Shown here piece by piece: positions 25,758 through 36,480 of a stretch of DNA of 64,000 nucleotides. The position numbers and the translations under genes are program-made. The notes under the pieces are model-generated. The model saw nothing but the letters and a program-made list of their open reading frames with translations. It was not told the origin of the DNA and did no database searches. How positions within the stretch are numbered: position 1 is the stretch's first letter; each line of letters starts with the position of its first letter. Source of the DNA: Sweltsa coloradensis (taxonomy: Eukaryota; Arthropoda; Insecta; Plecoptera; Chloroperlidae); NCBI GenBank assembly GCA_024449915.1, contig JAMZAV010000072.1, forward strand, positions 372,001 to 436,000. The letters are read 5' to 3'.

Positions 25758-25876
25758 TATTTACTACAATTCAGAAATTAAAAAAGTCCGCTCCAACCGG
25801 GAATCGAACCACGGATCTCCCGCATTCCAGACAGGCTTTTTTTGAGAATTTTTAATTTCTGAATTGTAGTAAATAA
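25758..25876. mobile_element. small inverted repeat enclosing a tRNA-like 3' half
   Basis: Arms of about 27 bp (TATTTACTACAATTCAGAAA and its complement) flank a minus-strand GGTTCGATTCCCGGTT B box preceded by an anticodon-arm-like GGAATGCGGG. It looks like a SINE head or tRNA fragment captured in a foldback. Confidence 0.4.
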
Positions 25877-25977
25877 TAACAATTACACCTACGGGAGTGT
25901 TTCCCGATTAACCAAATCGAGAGACTAACTGACTGTTGGTGAGGGGAATCAGACCCGAAAAGTTGGTGCAAGTGTCT

Positions 25978-26205
25978 TGTGGTTAGCGTCCCTACTTCCA
26001 ATGCTGAAGGGCCAGGGTTTGAGTCTCGCTACAGGCTTAAGTGTTTTAACTTCTGATTTGGACTTTAATCCATCAGTTATTAGCTTAGGAATGGGTAAAT
26101 GGTAACTTTGAAAGCGTCCTAGCAACGAGGCACATAATGAATTCTAACGTTCTCATCCTTTGTAAATCAGTTTTTTAACTGAATATGATAGACGTTAAAT
26201 AAACT
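25978..26205 (+). mobile_element. tRNA-derived SINE (family S, variant tail)
   Basis: The head has TGTGGTTAGCGTCC... and GGGTTTGAGTCTCGC. The body has CTTAGGAATGGG and CGTCCTAGCAACGAGGCAC. The tail, with ATCAGTTTTTTAACTGAATA and GACGTTAAATAA, is shared in inverse orientation with 34928-35065 and 45733-45865. Confidence 0.5.
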
Positions 26206-26213
26206 AGAAAAAC

Positions 26214-26436
26214 GTCAAAGTCGTTGTTAGACGAGTGAGCGAGCCATGTGCTGAGTACTCGGTGGTATGAGGGCGCGTCAACTGTAAGGCCTTAATGTGC
26301 CACTCTAGCCTAGGCTAGGGAGGAAACAACCATGCTGGATCCAGCCTGAGGTGTATATGGGGAGGAAGGGGAATGTTCCCGCGTACTCAATACATGGCTC
26401 GCTCACTCGTCTAACAACGATTTTGACGTTTTCATT
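26214..26436. mobile_element. palindromic CTAG element, family B
   Basis: CTAGAAAAACGTCAAAG on the left, preceded by A. The right arm reads CTCACTCGTCTAACAACGA and ends in a degraded TTTTCAT in place of CCTAG. The core contains AGGCTAGG and GGATCCAGCC strings shared with 62232-62547. Confidence 0.55.
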
Positions 26437-26891
26437 GTGTATCAACATAAAACATTCGCATTAAACAGCATCCACTTATTCGTGTAAATAATAAGAAAAA
26501 CAGTGATTCAATAAATAATATTGTCAATCTACGTTGTTGGGGATTGTGTGTATTACGTCTTTACAATATTTTCAAGTTTTAATAAATAGTCCTCGGGACC
26601 TGGGTTTCAGCCCCGGATGGTTTTCTTTTTAATTCAGGATTTTTTAAATATCTTTAACATAATTTCTTTGTCTCGACTTCTTTGACATCGCCATAGCAAT
26701 GTGGACACATGAACGTTTATTTTGATATTTTGTTTATGTCACAGGCTGCATATTGTGCTGTTTCGTGGTCTGTTTATCATAAGTGGTTAGGTTTATATTT
26801 TATTATCTGGCTGGAAGATACTACAGGTTGTAAAGAAGTATTAATCTTATATTGAGGTACAACATTTGTTTTCAAACGATATTTTAAGAAG

Positions 26892-27964
26892 ATGGACACA
26901 GTTCCTTACATCGAAAGCCTCCCTCGAGAGGTTCTCCGACACGTGTTTTCCTTCCTCAGCCCTGCCTATCTGTGCGAGACAGTCTCACAGGTATGTACGC
27001 ATTGGGAGGAATTATGTGAAGACCCGTTACTCTACAGAGAGCTCAAGTTCAGACAAGGCGAGGTAAGCGAGCAGACTGTCGTTAAGATACTCAAGGTAGC
27101 GCCGTTACTCAAGTCACTGACATTGGTCGACTGGGATAACATGGAGACAATGTTGGAAGTGGTTTTCCAATACAACCAAAAGATTCGTGCTTTAGTCCTG
27201 GAGAGAAGAGGTTCACGTGTCTGTATCTCATCAGATGTAATGATGAACATATTACAACACTGTACTGAGATCGAAACATTGATACTTCGCTCTTGTGACG
27301 TACCGTATGTGGCAAGGAGTTTTGCAATAACATTTGCATTCAACTGCCTCACCTAAAAACTCTGCATGTAATTGACAAATTTATGTTCAGTAATGAGCTA
27401 CTTTCTCATCTTTCTAAGAGTAACCTCGAGATCGAGGACCTAAAGATATATGAAAATTACATTTCTTACGAACCCCCAAACTACGACACCACCACAGCCG
27501 TGTGCAACCGGTTCTGTAAAACCCTGCGCACGTTAAGACTAGCTGATGGCGCCTGGTCACCAGAAGGTTTCTCCGCGCTGCAGAAGTGTGTCCGCCTGGA
27601 GACGTTAACTATCGTAGATGCAGATGTTTCCAACGAGAGCATTCTCGCCATCGGCTCGATACCCACCCTGCGTCATCTGGAACTCATGAGTTGCTGTGTG
27701 CCTGAGGCGATCCTTGTCCGGCTCTTTTCATCTGAGGGCTTGAACAACCTGGTGTCGCTAGATCTGAGCGACAGTGACGTCACAGACATGGTGGCAGCGG
27801 CTATCGGTGATCACCTCAAGAACCTGGAGACACTTACGCTAGATGACTGCTATTTTGATGTTGGAGGGCAGCCGTGTTTGACAAATAGTGGGATAAAAAG
27901 GGTATTCGAGGGATGCTCGAAACTGCGTCGTTTGAAGCTTTTGAACTTTGATGAAGACCTTTGA
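26892..27964 (+). pseudogene. F-box/leucine-rich-repeat gene copy 1, frameshifted
   Basis: The start ATG at 26892 is followed by an F-box (residues about 6-48: SLPREVLRHVFSFL, then VCTHWEELCEDPLLYREL). F-box proteins bind Skp1 and recruit substrates to SCF ubiquitin ligases; the LRR part normally picks the substrate. The first frame (154 codons) stops at 27354. LRR-like text continues in another frame (open from about 27322; ATG at 27383; 193 codons to 27964) with LETLTI, LRHLEL, LVSLDLSDSDVTD and LETLTLDD. A one-base frameshift near 27320 separates them and no small intron fits. Relative to copy 2, about 75 bp near the C-terminus is also missing. A polyadenylation signal AATAAA lies at 28153. 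Either a pseudogene, or an assembly indel in an already truncated copy. Confidence 0.7.
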
Positions 27965-28152
27965 TGAGGTCATTCTTCTCAGTCACACAAATACTGACAA
28001 ATGCCGGAGCTGCTGATAGAATACGGAGATTACGATATGTAATTGACATAATATAATGTAGGCCTAGATAGACAAAGCTTTTGTTATTCCTATATTACAA
28101 AACCCATTTTTGGCCAACGGCAGTGTCGATTCTGTTTTAATTCAGGTGCTCA

Positions 28153-28158
28153 AATAAA
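28153..28158 (+). promoter_or_regulatory. polyadenylation signal of F-box copy 1
   Basis: AATAAA in a context (CAAATAAAACATATTG) conserved at the matching position of copy 2 on the minus strand near 43235-43240. Confidence 0.5.
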
Positions 28159-28196
28159 ACATATTGTGTGATAAAAACTTGTACAATGTTTTTAAG

Positions 28197-29075
28197 CTAG
28201 GAAAATGCCAAAGTCGTTGTTATACGAATGAGCGAGCCATGTGTTGAGTACCCGGGAACATTCCCTTTCATCACCCTACCTAAGGCTGGATCAAGTCAGC
28301 ATGGGTCTGTCCTCACTAGCCTATCGTATAGGCTAGAGTGGCGCATTATAACCTTTCAGTTGACGCGCTCTTAAAACAAATAAACTCAAAACCCTATCAT
28401 TTATATCTATATATCAATAAACTTGTATACAGATGTTCCCGTTAAGTTAACACACGACTCGCTCACTCGTCTAACAACGACTTTGGCATTTTCCTAGTCT
28501 AGTTGGATAAGGCGACCTTATACCCGGAATGTGGGAGACCTGGGTTCAATCCCCCAGTCGGGAAAGATCTTGCCATTTCTGGTTTGTATTAAAAAATAAA
28601 TAAATAGTTTTGAAATGCATATAACGCAGTGTTGTCTAGATCATCTGTGACAATACTATATGGAAAACATAGTCAGTACGAAATACGTGTGAAGATTGGA
28701 AGGTTCACTCAATATCCCAGCTGAATTTTGGGTAAACTTGAGCGTGCAAGATTCGATACACCTTGGTCACTGCATGTTGTTTTCACAGACTGACAAATAA
28801 CAAAATTAAAAACATTTTGTCAAAAACAAAACCATTGTTGTTAAAATAAATCCTTCACATTTTGCGGACTATTTTTCTATTTATTATATCTTGTTGGTTT
28901 AATTCCTATGGATCTAGCTGATTTTGTAAGCAATTCTCAGTTAAATCGCACCGGATGTCTGTTTATAATTTCAGTGCAATCTGTTCAGTGATTCGGCACA
29001 TACACACTCAGAATAACATAATGTGCGCCGTTTGTGTTGGATTGTAATCCTTATTCGCTGTTTCCACTCGTCTAA
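28197..29075 (-). mobile_element. composite family B element with palindromic part and tRNA-like segment
   Basis: 28197-28497 is a palindromic CTAG unit (CTAGGAAAATGCCAAAG ... GGCATTTTCCTAG then T). Directly after it is a tRNA-like stretch (28500-28565: TCTAGTTGGATAAGGCG with B box GGGTTCAATCCC). Family B body sequence follows, to the terminus CCACTCGTCTAA at 29075. The same order occurs at 51441-52318 and, inverted, around 42890-43203. The copy at 62232-63148 has the palindrome and body but lacks the tRNA-like segment. Confidence 0.55.
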
Positions 29076-29117
29076 TAAATACACAAAAATAAAATAAATA
29101 AACATTGTTTTGAACCA

Positions 29118-29325
29118 GCCTTGTTGATTCTGGCGTTCTCCGCGGATGGAATCGTGCCCAGCTTGATTGATTGGTGTTTCCAATTTAAATATGCCGGTTT
29201 CTAGTTGGTCATTGTTCGCTCGTCGATGGTGTCGGCGCCTACACGGTTGGCTTGGTCTGCTTTAAATGTAATGTCCCCCACTTAAAATCAGTTCTGTTTC
29301 AGACTGGGTACACTCCAAATAAGAT
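29118..29325 (+). mobile_element. SINE fragment (family S, 5'-truncated)
   Basis: Begins at CCTTGTTGATTCTGG and runs through TGGTGTCGGCGCCTAC to the tail near ACTGGGTACACTCC. Matches 58320-58520. Confidence 0.55.
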
Positions 29326-29715
29326 TTTATATTTTTTAAATTTTATTTTACCTCCGGGCATCCCAGTTATAGGGGCAGTTAGTTATTATACTAAAGTGGG
29401 TATAAGTTTAAGAAGTAAGTGTGTGGGAAGGGTAGGGAACTTTTCAGACTTGGGGCGGAACGGGAAATTTCTATATATTCATTTCTGGAAACGGGACGGG
29501 ACCGGGATAGTAAGTAATAGTTTGTTATTGGGTCTGAATGGACACTTTTACTAGGGATAATACAAAATATTGATCAATCCAACTTCATCGGTATCGCGAA
29601 ATTAGCTTCGAAACGATAATATAAGACATATTGCAATAGTGAAAGCAAAAAGTTAAGAAAAAAATTGGTTTCTTCGGAAATGTAAGAATTTTTTAATGGA
29701 ACTTTAGTCAAGTCT

Positions 29716-29738
29716 GGACCGGCACCTCCACCAAAACT
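29716..29738 (-). repeat. copy 3 of 6 of the TGGTGGAGGTGCCGGGTC motif
   Basis: Minus-strand copy lacking one G of the GGG run. Confidence 0.55.
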
Positions 29739-30023
29739 CTAAAAATATTTTAATTTTAATTTTTTGCGGCGGACATAAAATTAACAGGATTATTTTAAGG
29801 TATAATAGAAACATAAAAAATATTGCTTATCATATACCAGGATTAACAACTTTATGCCGTTAATCAGGAAGGATAAATGTTTACCATTGAGTTTCTTGAT
29901 AAACCACCTGGACTTGTTAACCGGAGAATGATAAATACACTTATTTCCTGAACAAAACACGGTTAAAATAACAATGCACAGCACTCATGCACCCGCTGCG
30001 TAATATACCGAGTCTTCCCTTTT

Positions 30024-30290
30024 ATGTATTGTAAAACGGGCATTAACTGTCCAGATGTTAAAATAATATTTAAAGAAAATAACACGCTCAAGAGGAAATT
30101 GAAAGAGGCAGCAGCCATGACTTACTTTCCTAACATCATTAGTCAGCTAAGTCTTGTACTTCCCGCCATGTGGGTTCACGACGGGGTCGACAGGGCGTGG
30201 AGGAGCGCCACCAGTGTGCCTCAAGGGAAGACTCAGTAACCTCGCGTCTGAGGAAGGTGATGGATGTCACCGAAATATTACACAGCGGGT
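30024..30290 (+). pseudogene. Penelope-like element, C-terminal remnant and 3' end
   Basis: The frame starting at 30024 encodes VKIIFKENNTLKRKLKEAAA, then further on SQLSLVLPAMW. This is the pattern seen at the C-terminal end of Penelope-like polyproteins after the GIY-YIG nuclease (ENN..KRK..EA, then a final leucine-rich ..W). The nuclease and reverse transcriptase upstream are absent. After the frame, 30248-30275 has CTGAGGA, then a GGTGA/TCACC stem, then GAAA, as in the hammerhead ribozymes known in this class. Old 5'-truncated copy; family call by motif only. Confidence 0.45.
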
Positions 30291-30944
30291 GAGTGATGTG
30301 CATCGTGATTTTAACCGTGTTTTGTTCAGGAAATCAGTGTAATTATTGAGTTTCTTATCTCACTAGTTTAGTGATAGAAGATGGCTGGCAAAGTGTTCTT
30401 CAGGTGTGCGTGTCGTTTGCTGAAGCGAGCGTCTATGTAAGTTACAGCCTGGCGTACTAAGCCCTGTCTCGCGTCGACTTGTTTCACTAAACCACTGTAG
30501 TTTGAAGCAACAGGTCTGGCCCCCGCAAAGTGCCCCCCCCCTCCCCTCCCCCCCACACCAACACCCGCCGGCGTGAACGATGTCACACATGCGACTTAAA
30601 ACTGTAAGGTGCTTATATACAGGGTGAGATGAAATGGATCGCTTTAGAGGGGGCACGTTGAAAAGAACAGCGGGGGGGGGGGGGTTATGAATGAGGGATT
30701 ATATTGTTTACTTGCCGATATATAAAAATAAAGTTCGGTTTGCTGAACGAACTCAAACTTAATAGTTATCACTCTTGATGTGGTTTCAAATATCGTGCGA
30801 GCCTAATATTCACAAAGAAGGCTTTTTTGTTGAAATTCTTCAACAATTTAATTTGAAAAATTATTATTTGTTTTCTAATTTATTTTGGGAATGATACCCA
30901 AAGTGCAATTGCATGCCCCTCGTTAAGTATTTTTTGTTTTTTTC

Positions 30945-31010
30945 AAATAACCTGAGGAAGGAAATAGTTTGGTTGTTCCCAAAACGTTTTTGTTATTACA
31001 TTAATCAAGT
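30945..31010 (+). mobile_element. Penelope-like 3' end fragment
   Basis: CCTGAGGAAGGAAATAG...TTCCCAAAACGTTT repeats the CTGAGGA / stem / AAAACGTT pattern of 30248-30275 in degraded form. Confidence 0.3.
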
Positions 31011-31039
31011 TATAATATTAATAATAATGTGATAAAACA

Positions 31040-31643
31040 GTTGGGCTATACACTGCTCTTTTTAAATCAAGAAACAAACTATGTAGATAACGATATTTCG
31101 AAGACTATTCAGTCCTCTTCAACTGGTTTAATGACATTTGACAATTACAACAGTAGAAAAAACGAAAATTCAAAAATTGTTTTAAACAAATACATAAACA
31201 AAAACATACTGCCATCTTAATTTCACAAGAAAAACTCATGCCTACCATCTTATAAAAATAAAAACATTTATGTTGTCAACTAGCTTTTGAGATAAAAAAC
31301 ATTAAAAAAACTTTATTAGCTATGACTGGCTCTGGCTTGGAACTTTCTATCTGGAAAAGTTTTGTTCCAAGCTAGAGCCAATCATAGCTAATAAAGGTGT
31401 TTTTTATGTTTTTTTTTATCTTAATTGCTAGTTGACAACATGAATGTTTTCATTTTTATAAGATGGTAGGCATAAGTTTTCTTGTGAAATTAAGATGGCA
31501 GTATGTATTATTTTATAATTTTTTTTCTTACTGTTGTAACTGTCAAATGTCATTAAACCAGTTGAAGAGGACTGAATAGTCTTCGAAATAACATTACCTA
31601 CATAGTTTCTTTATTTATTTAAAAGAACAGTGTATAGTCCAAC
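31040..31643. mobile_element. large foldback element, 604 bp
   Basis: AGTTGGGCTATACACTG at the left, with its complement at the right (CAGTGTATAGTCCAAC). The matching arms of about 290 bp include CAACTGGTTTAATGACATTT, CTTTTATAAGATGG-type and AGCTATGATTGGCT stretches. The centre is near 31350. Non-coding. The long, near-symmetric arms would form a hairpin transcript. Confidence 0.65.
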
Positions 31644-31931
31644 CATAGGAGGTCTAACTCAAATGGAACAACACGTCCACGATCGTGTTTGTTTGTTTGA
31701 GCCTATTCGCCATTTTGATTGTTATAACCACTACTAGCAGGTTAAACTTTGCTACTATGAACTGTGGTAGGCCCTAGGTTACCTTGGTTACCAAAGTAAA
31801 CAATCAAAATGTCTGCCAATTTGAAGTGCTAACTTGTACACCGCCGACCACACACCTGCGCCTCCAGTACGCCAGTACTATTTATAACTCCATGGTCCAA
31901 CTAATTCATCACATTATTAATCAAGTGTTTG

Positions 31932-32936
31932 CAGTGGCACACCCAGGATCTCATCCGGGGTGGGGGGGGGGGGGCTAACCAATCCAAATTGTTCTAACAA
32001 AATCAATTCTTCGATCGGAAATGCACTATTTGAAAGTGGCAGCGCTGCTGATTAGGGGTGCTGGGTGAAACTCAGGTTGAGCAGTGACGAAATGGCGTTT
32101 CATGGGCCTGCCCACAAAATTTCTATGGAGGGGCCCCCTAACAGATACACGCATATATAGGTTCAGTGTTGAATTAAGGCTTTTCACCCCGGGGGTATTA
32201 TATAAGGATCAAGTACGGGGGGCTTCGCCCCCCAACAATAGCGCCGTAGGTGAAAATTTTGAATATCAGGTTTTTAGAGTGCGTTTGGTGAGTTTTAGAA
32301 AACAGTTGTAGGCTGAATGCAATACTGAAATAATGAAGTGTTTTGTGTTTTGTTGTTGTGTTGTGGACGCTAAAAGTTCCTAAATATTCGCTAGATTTCG
32401 GCACTGATAACTTTACTGTTTTGTGCCCTAAAACATCAATAACTAACTAATCCTCTAGACTTCACCTTCAAACCGCTAGATTCACAATTCAATCATTTAA
32501 GCAACGAAACCAAATAGTATATTTTCCAAACAGGGTGAAGTACTGTTTTTTACTAATTTTTTTTAACGGGGCCCCCTAAATTAGCGGGCGAGCCTGGGCC
32601 AGCCCGCAGTTGCGGGCCCTGCGGACGCCTAGTTCCGCCACTGAGGTTGGGTCTGAAAAGTTGCCCTAGAGCGTGTGGCGGCCATAAAAAACAAAGCGCA
32701 GCTCTAAAATGAAAAAAATACAGGAAACTGACCACAGCGCTAAACTCAAGACGCAACAAGGTGTTTTGATTTCTTTCTTTCTTTTATTTGTTTCAATATT
32801 ATTTTCATCAAAATGTATCATTCATAAGATATATTAAAAGTGAAGAGCTTTAAATATAAATTAAATGTTGGTGCTTGTGAGGGGTTCTGGGGGGGGGGCT
32901 TTAGCCCCAAAGCCCCCCCCCTTGGGTGCGCCACTG
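31932..32936. mobile_element. hAT-type non-autonomous element (outer), 1005 bp
   Basis: CAGTGGCACACCCAGG at the left and the complement of CAGTGGCGCACCCAAGG at the right. The 8-bp flanks AGTGTTTG (31924-31931) and AGAGTTTG (32937-32944) differ at one base. Internal G/C tracts lie next to both ends. No transposase. Contains a second, nested element. Confidence 0.7.
32082..32643. mobile_element. hAT-type non-autonomous element (nested), 562 bp
   Basis: CAGTGACGAAATGGCG at the left and the complement of CAGTGGCGGAACTAGGCG at the right, flanked by AGGTTGAG (32074-32081) and AGGTTGGG (32644-32651). GGGGCCCCCTAA occurs subterminally at both sides. No transposase. Confidence 0.65.
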
Positions 32937-32944
32937 AGAGTTTG

Positions 32945-34927
32945 TTTCCACTAAAAGGTTTCGAATGGAAAAATTAAGTATTTTAGAGTAAGGTCAATTG
33001 TTAACGGATAGTTCGAGGTCCTTTTCACAATTTGTTGCATTTGCTGAAGAAAGAGAACTGCAAAAATATGCAATGTTTCACAAAACACTATACAAAATGG
33101 AAAAAGTCGCCTATAGGTCATATGACGTTTCGCTAGTACTTTGTCATGTATAATTAATTCAATTTTTCTCTAATCTGATCAGTAATTTGCGGATTAAATT
33201 AAACTGGATTGTTTCATAATTAAAACCACTACTGGTTATTATATTTGAATATTTCTTTAGTACAGAATATAATTGTATCGAAACTTCATCGGACCGAAAA
33301 GTCACCTTTTCAATTTAAGTACCGTTTTCGAAAATATTACCAAAATCGTTTTGTACGAGTGGCTTTAATGTTGGCGGTAGTCATTTCTGCTTAAAAAAAA
33401 ACTGAGAAATATTGCCGGTTCTCATTTAACCGTATTATTATAAAACGAATAATGAGTTTTGGTGGAGGTGCCGGGTCTCTGGGATTTACATTTATTGAGC
33501 GGTTTAGTGAGCGACATTAACGGCCAGACTGAATCATTTCGCAAATAAAACAAATACAAACTTTATCGATGAAATAATGGGTTTTGCGCTGTATTCTCAT
33601 TGTAAATAGTAAAAAGCACACGCTTCATCCCAGCTTGGTTTAATGTTATGATATAGGACGAGGCGACAGAATGCAATCTGTGATGTTTTGTTACTTTTCA
33701 CAGTGGGACAACACGTTTTGGTAATAATGTCGGAAGCTTCGTAGAATCCTGGGGAAGAGAGGTGACAGGGAGAAATAGAATATCAAAAGTTTATTATGAC
33801 GAATGTGACACTTCCTGACAATTTAATCTCGAACAATTGAGAATAAATAATTCAAATTTGTGTTAAATAGAATAGGAGGAGACACGAGAAAGAACGGACG
33901 AGAAATGTATGTTAGATTTTAATAGTTCAATAAATATAAGTAACGCGTCTTTTATATGAGAATTACGAAATATTGTAATAACACAGCTTGCATGAATTAA
34001 AGAAGCAATACCATTCAATTCAATGATAATTTTATCTTTGACGAAAATTATTATCTGATTTGAAGCTATTATTGCTCATGTTCGAATGCAGAAATAACAC
34101 TGTAATTTAAAACTCCTGCCGTCAGTCGGTAAATTAGTCCCTGAATTCCGGACAAAGCATTGCACAAGTGAGAGTATACTGTCTGCTAAGTTCTTTGCCA
34201 CCAGCCGCTATTCGCGAAGCAACGTTGGCGAAACAGTTTATTCCTCGTTTAACCGTGTTTTACGGGCACCATTTTAAATGAAAACAGATTTCTTGTTATT
34301 ATAGGGTACTTACTTCGCTGGCGAACTCTTTGCCCATGAAAACGTAATGAGGTAGAACAACAAAGCTTTTAGTAGGATGGCGTATGACCAACGTTAAAGA
34401 ATACGTTAAGCCGAGAGAGAATAAAAGTGTGTTGAAGGTAATATTATCGGTATTGGTATTGGATGAAGGTAATTGTATTATTTTCCGAACTGGAATTGAG
34501 TTCTAGGGTATAAACCTGATCATAAACATTGTTACACAAGTAGATATTTAATTTGTTTTCTTCACCTGACGCTTATGAATATAAACATTTAAAAACATTT
34601 ATGTAACGTTTCTACGTTACAGATAATAAATAAAGACACCATCAGTTCAAAACCAATCGCAAGCTACAGAATGTGTAACACATTGATAATCTAGAAAACA
34701 TTCAACAACAAATATTAGGTTACTAAGTAACGGTTGGTTACGAAACATGTAAACAAAATATAACTGTCAAGGGCTCATTTTAAAGCTATGATTAACTTCA
34801 CTGCAGCTACCAGAATTTAGCACAGTACATTGCTGACAGAAAACTGTCAAATTTCCAAAAGAATAGAACCAGAAGACTAAAGAAAACTCTGAATCGTATG
34901 TAAAGAAAAGCTTGATCTTTGCTCCTA
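32945..34927. other. intergenic, one short motif
   Basis: AT-rich sequence. The only recognised item is copy 4 of the TGGTGG motif at 33456-33477. No gene is supported. Confidence 0.4.
33456..33477 (+). repeat. copy 4 of 6 of the TGGTGGAGGTGCCGGGTC motif
   Basis: Perfect copy preceded by GTTT, as at 16512, but with unrelated flanks. Confidence 0.6.
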
Positions 34928-35065
34928 TGCTATGTATTTATTTAACATCTATCCTATCCAGTCAAAGAACTGATTTACAAAGGAGGACAACTAAATGAAA
35001 CTAATTACATAAGTACAGACACAACAATGAACAGAGTAAAGTAAAGTTTGAAATAGTATTATTAC
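34928..35065 (-). mobile_element. SINE tail fragment (family S variant)
   Basis: Closely matches 45733-45865 and, inverted, the tail of 25978-26205 (ACTGATTTACAAAGGAGGA and neighbours). Confidence 0.45.
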
Positions 35066-36189
35066 AACAACAATGTATCAATAACACAATAGTTTTGGTA
35101 ACAAATTCAAAATGGGTATTAAATGTAATTAATTAATAAAACAAATAAAAAAGGAAAAAAAATTAAAGAAAAAAGAAAGAAGAAAAAATGAAAAAATGAA
35201 ACTTATTTATAAGAGGATCCCACTCAAACGAATAATTATGTGGTTTGCCAAAAATAAGGAACAGAAAATCTGGGAAAAATCTAACTTTCAATTTCCAATA
35301 CCTTTAAATGCGTTTTGAAGTTGATTTTTATAAAAATGCATTTTACCATATTATACGAATGTTTGATATAACTTTTTCAATAAATAAATTGTTTTTAAAT
35401 CCGACTCTAAAGGTCATATAAACGTACATCTCAGCTTATTTAAGAACTTGGTGTAAAGTATAACGCAGTCATTCGTCAGTTAGATCTTTCTTGCGAGAAT
35501 ATGTTTGTAGTCAGATAACATGTGCAAGATATGACGAACGTGCAAGTCTAACCGTACGTGTGGTTGACTTGTATAATATGCTAGCAGACGTGGGTTAGTT
35601 TTAGTGCGTAGCCCACTCAAGCACGTCTCACAGTCATAGAATATTCAGCTTGGTCTGTGGTCTTCCGTCGTTACCGTAGCAGTGACGCTCGTAGGTAGCC
35701 ACACGGTTTACTACATGCGCTATCTGTAGCTGTGGCAAGAATCGTTGCCGACTAAACGTAACATGAAAAAAAAAAAATTCATTATTTGGAAATACTATTT
35801 TTGAATTGATCTTCTTACAATCTTATACCACCTGTTACTGTAAACTGAATAATATTAAGTGTTCGAATAAATCAAATCAAATTAAAAATGGCGGCAATAA
35901 AACAGTTTTAATTATATCTAATTGATAATTACTCTTTTATTATTTTGATTGGAATAAAAAATAAAGCGTACAACATTAAGCTTAGTTCATTTGTGTTGTG
36001 TTTGTTTGTTTTGAAATGTTCATAGCTTAAAAGTTAACTTTTACGATAGCTTCGACTTTGCTTAGGGTTCGAGACTATCTGGAAGACTTATTAAATGGGG
36101 ACAAAGACGCCGACCTCCATTAGCGATCAATCTGGCTACGGGCATTGAATAAGGGATATTAAATACACAAATAAATAAATAAATTAGTA
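35066..36189. other. no recognisable feature
   Basis: AT-rich sequence with a less AT-rich patch at 35430-35760. No reading frame or repeat is supported. Confidence 0.4.
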
Positions 36190-36480
36190 TTCAGAGTCTA
36201 CCCACTAAGTCATATAACTGATTTTTTGTTGGGGCAGTAACCCAAAACGACCAAGCCAACCCTGTAGGCCCCGACGCAATCAACGAGTGAGCGATATCAA
36301 CCAAAAGCTCGATATTTTTGGAAATATAGCTATCAGTTGAATGAACAGTGCGAACACCCGCAGATCAACGCTAGAATCAACAAGGCCGATTCAGAACAAC
36401 TTTGAATTTATTATGTGCCTCGTTGCTAGGACGGCTCCAAAGTCTCCGTTTACAACTTCCTAATACACGAACTGATGGAC
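36190..36480 (-). mobile_element. SINE copy (family S, head degraded)
   Basis: The tail CTACCCACTAAGTCATATAA and the body GTGCCTCGTTGCTAGGACGG match the other family S copies in inverted orientation. Confidence 0.5.

Noticed and set aside
26892..27354. Short intact F-box-only protein (154 codons)
   Set aside because: The frame ends in a shifted stretch, while LRR coding resumes at once in another frame and matches copy 2, so this is a frameshift and not a natural end.
35430..35500. Arthropod-type core promoter (TATTTAAG then TCAGTT)
   Set aside because: Spacing of about 40 bp is too long, no downstream gene is seen, and such strings are common in AT-rich DNA.
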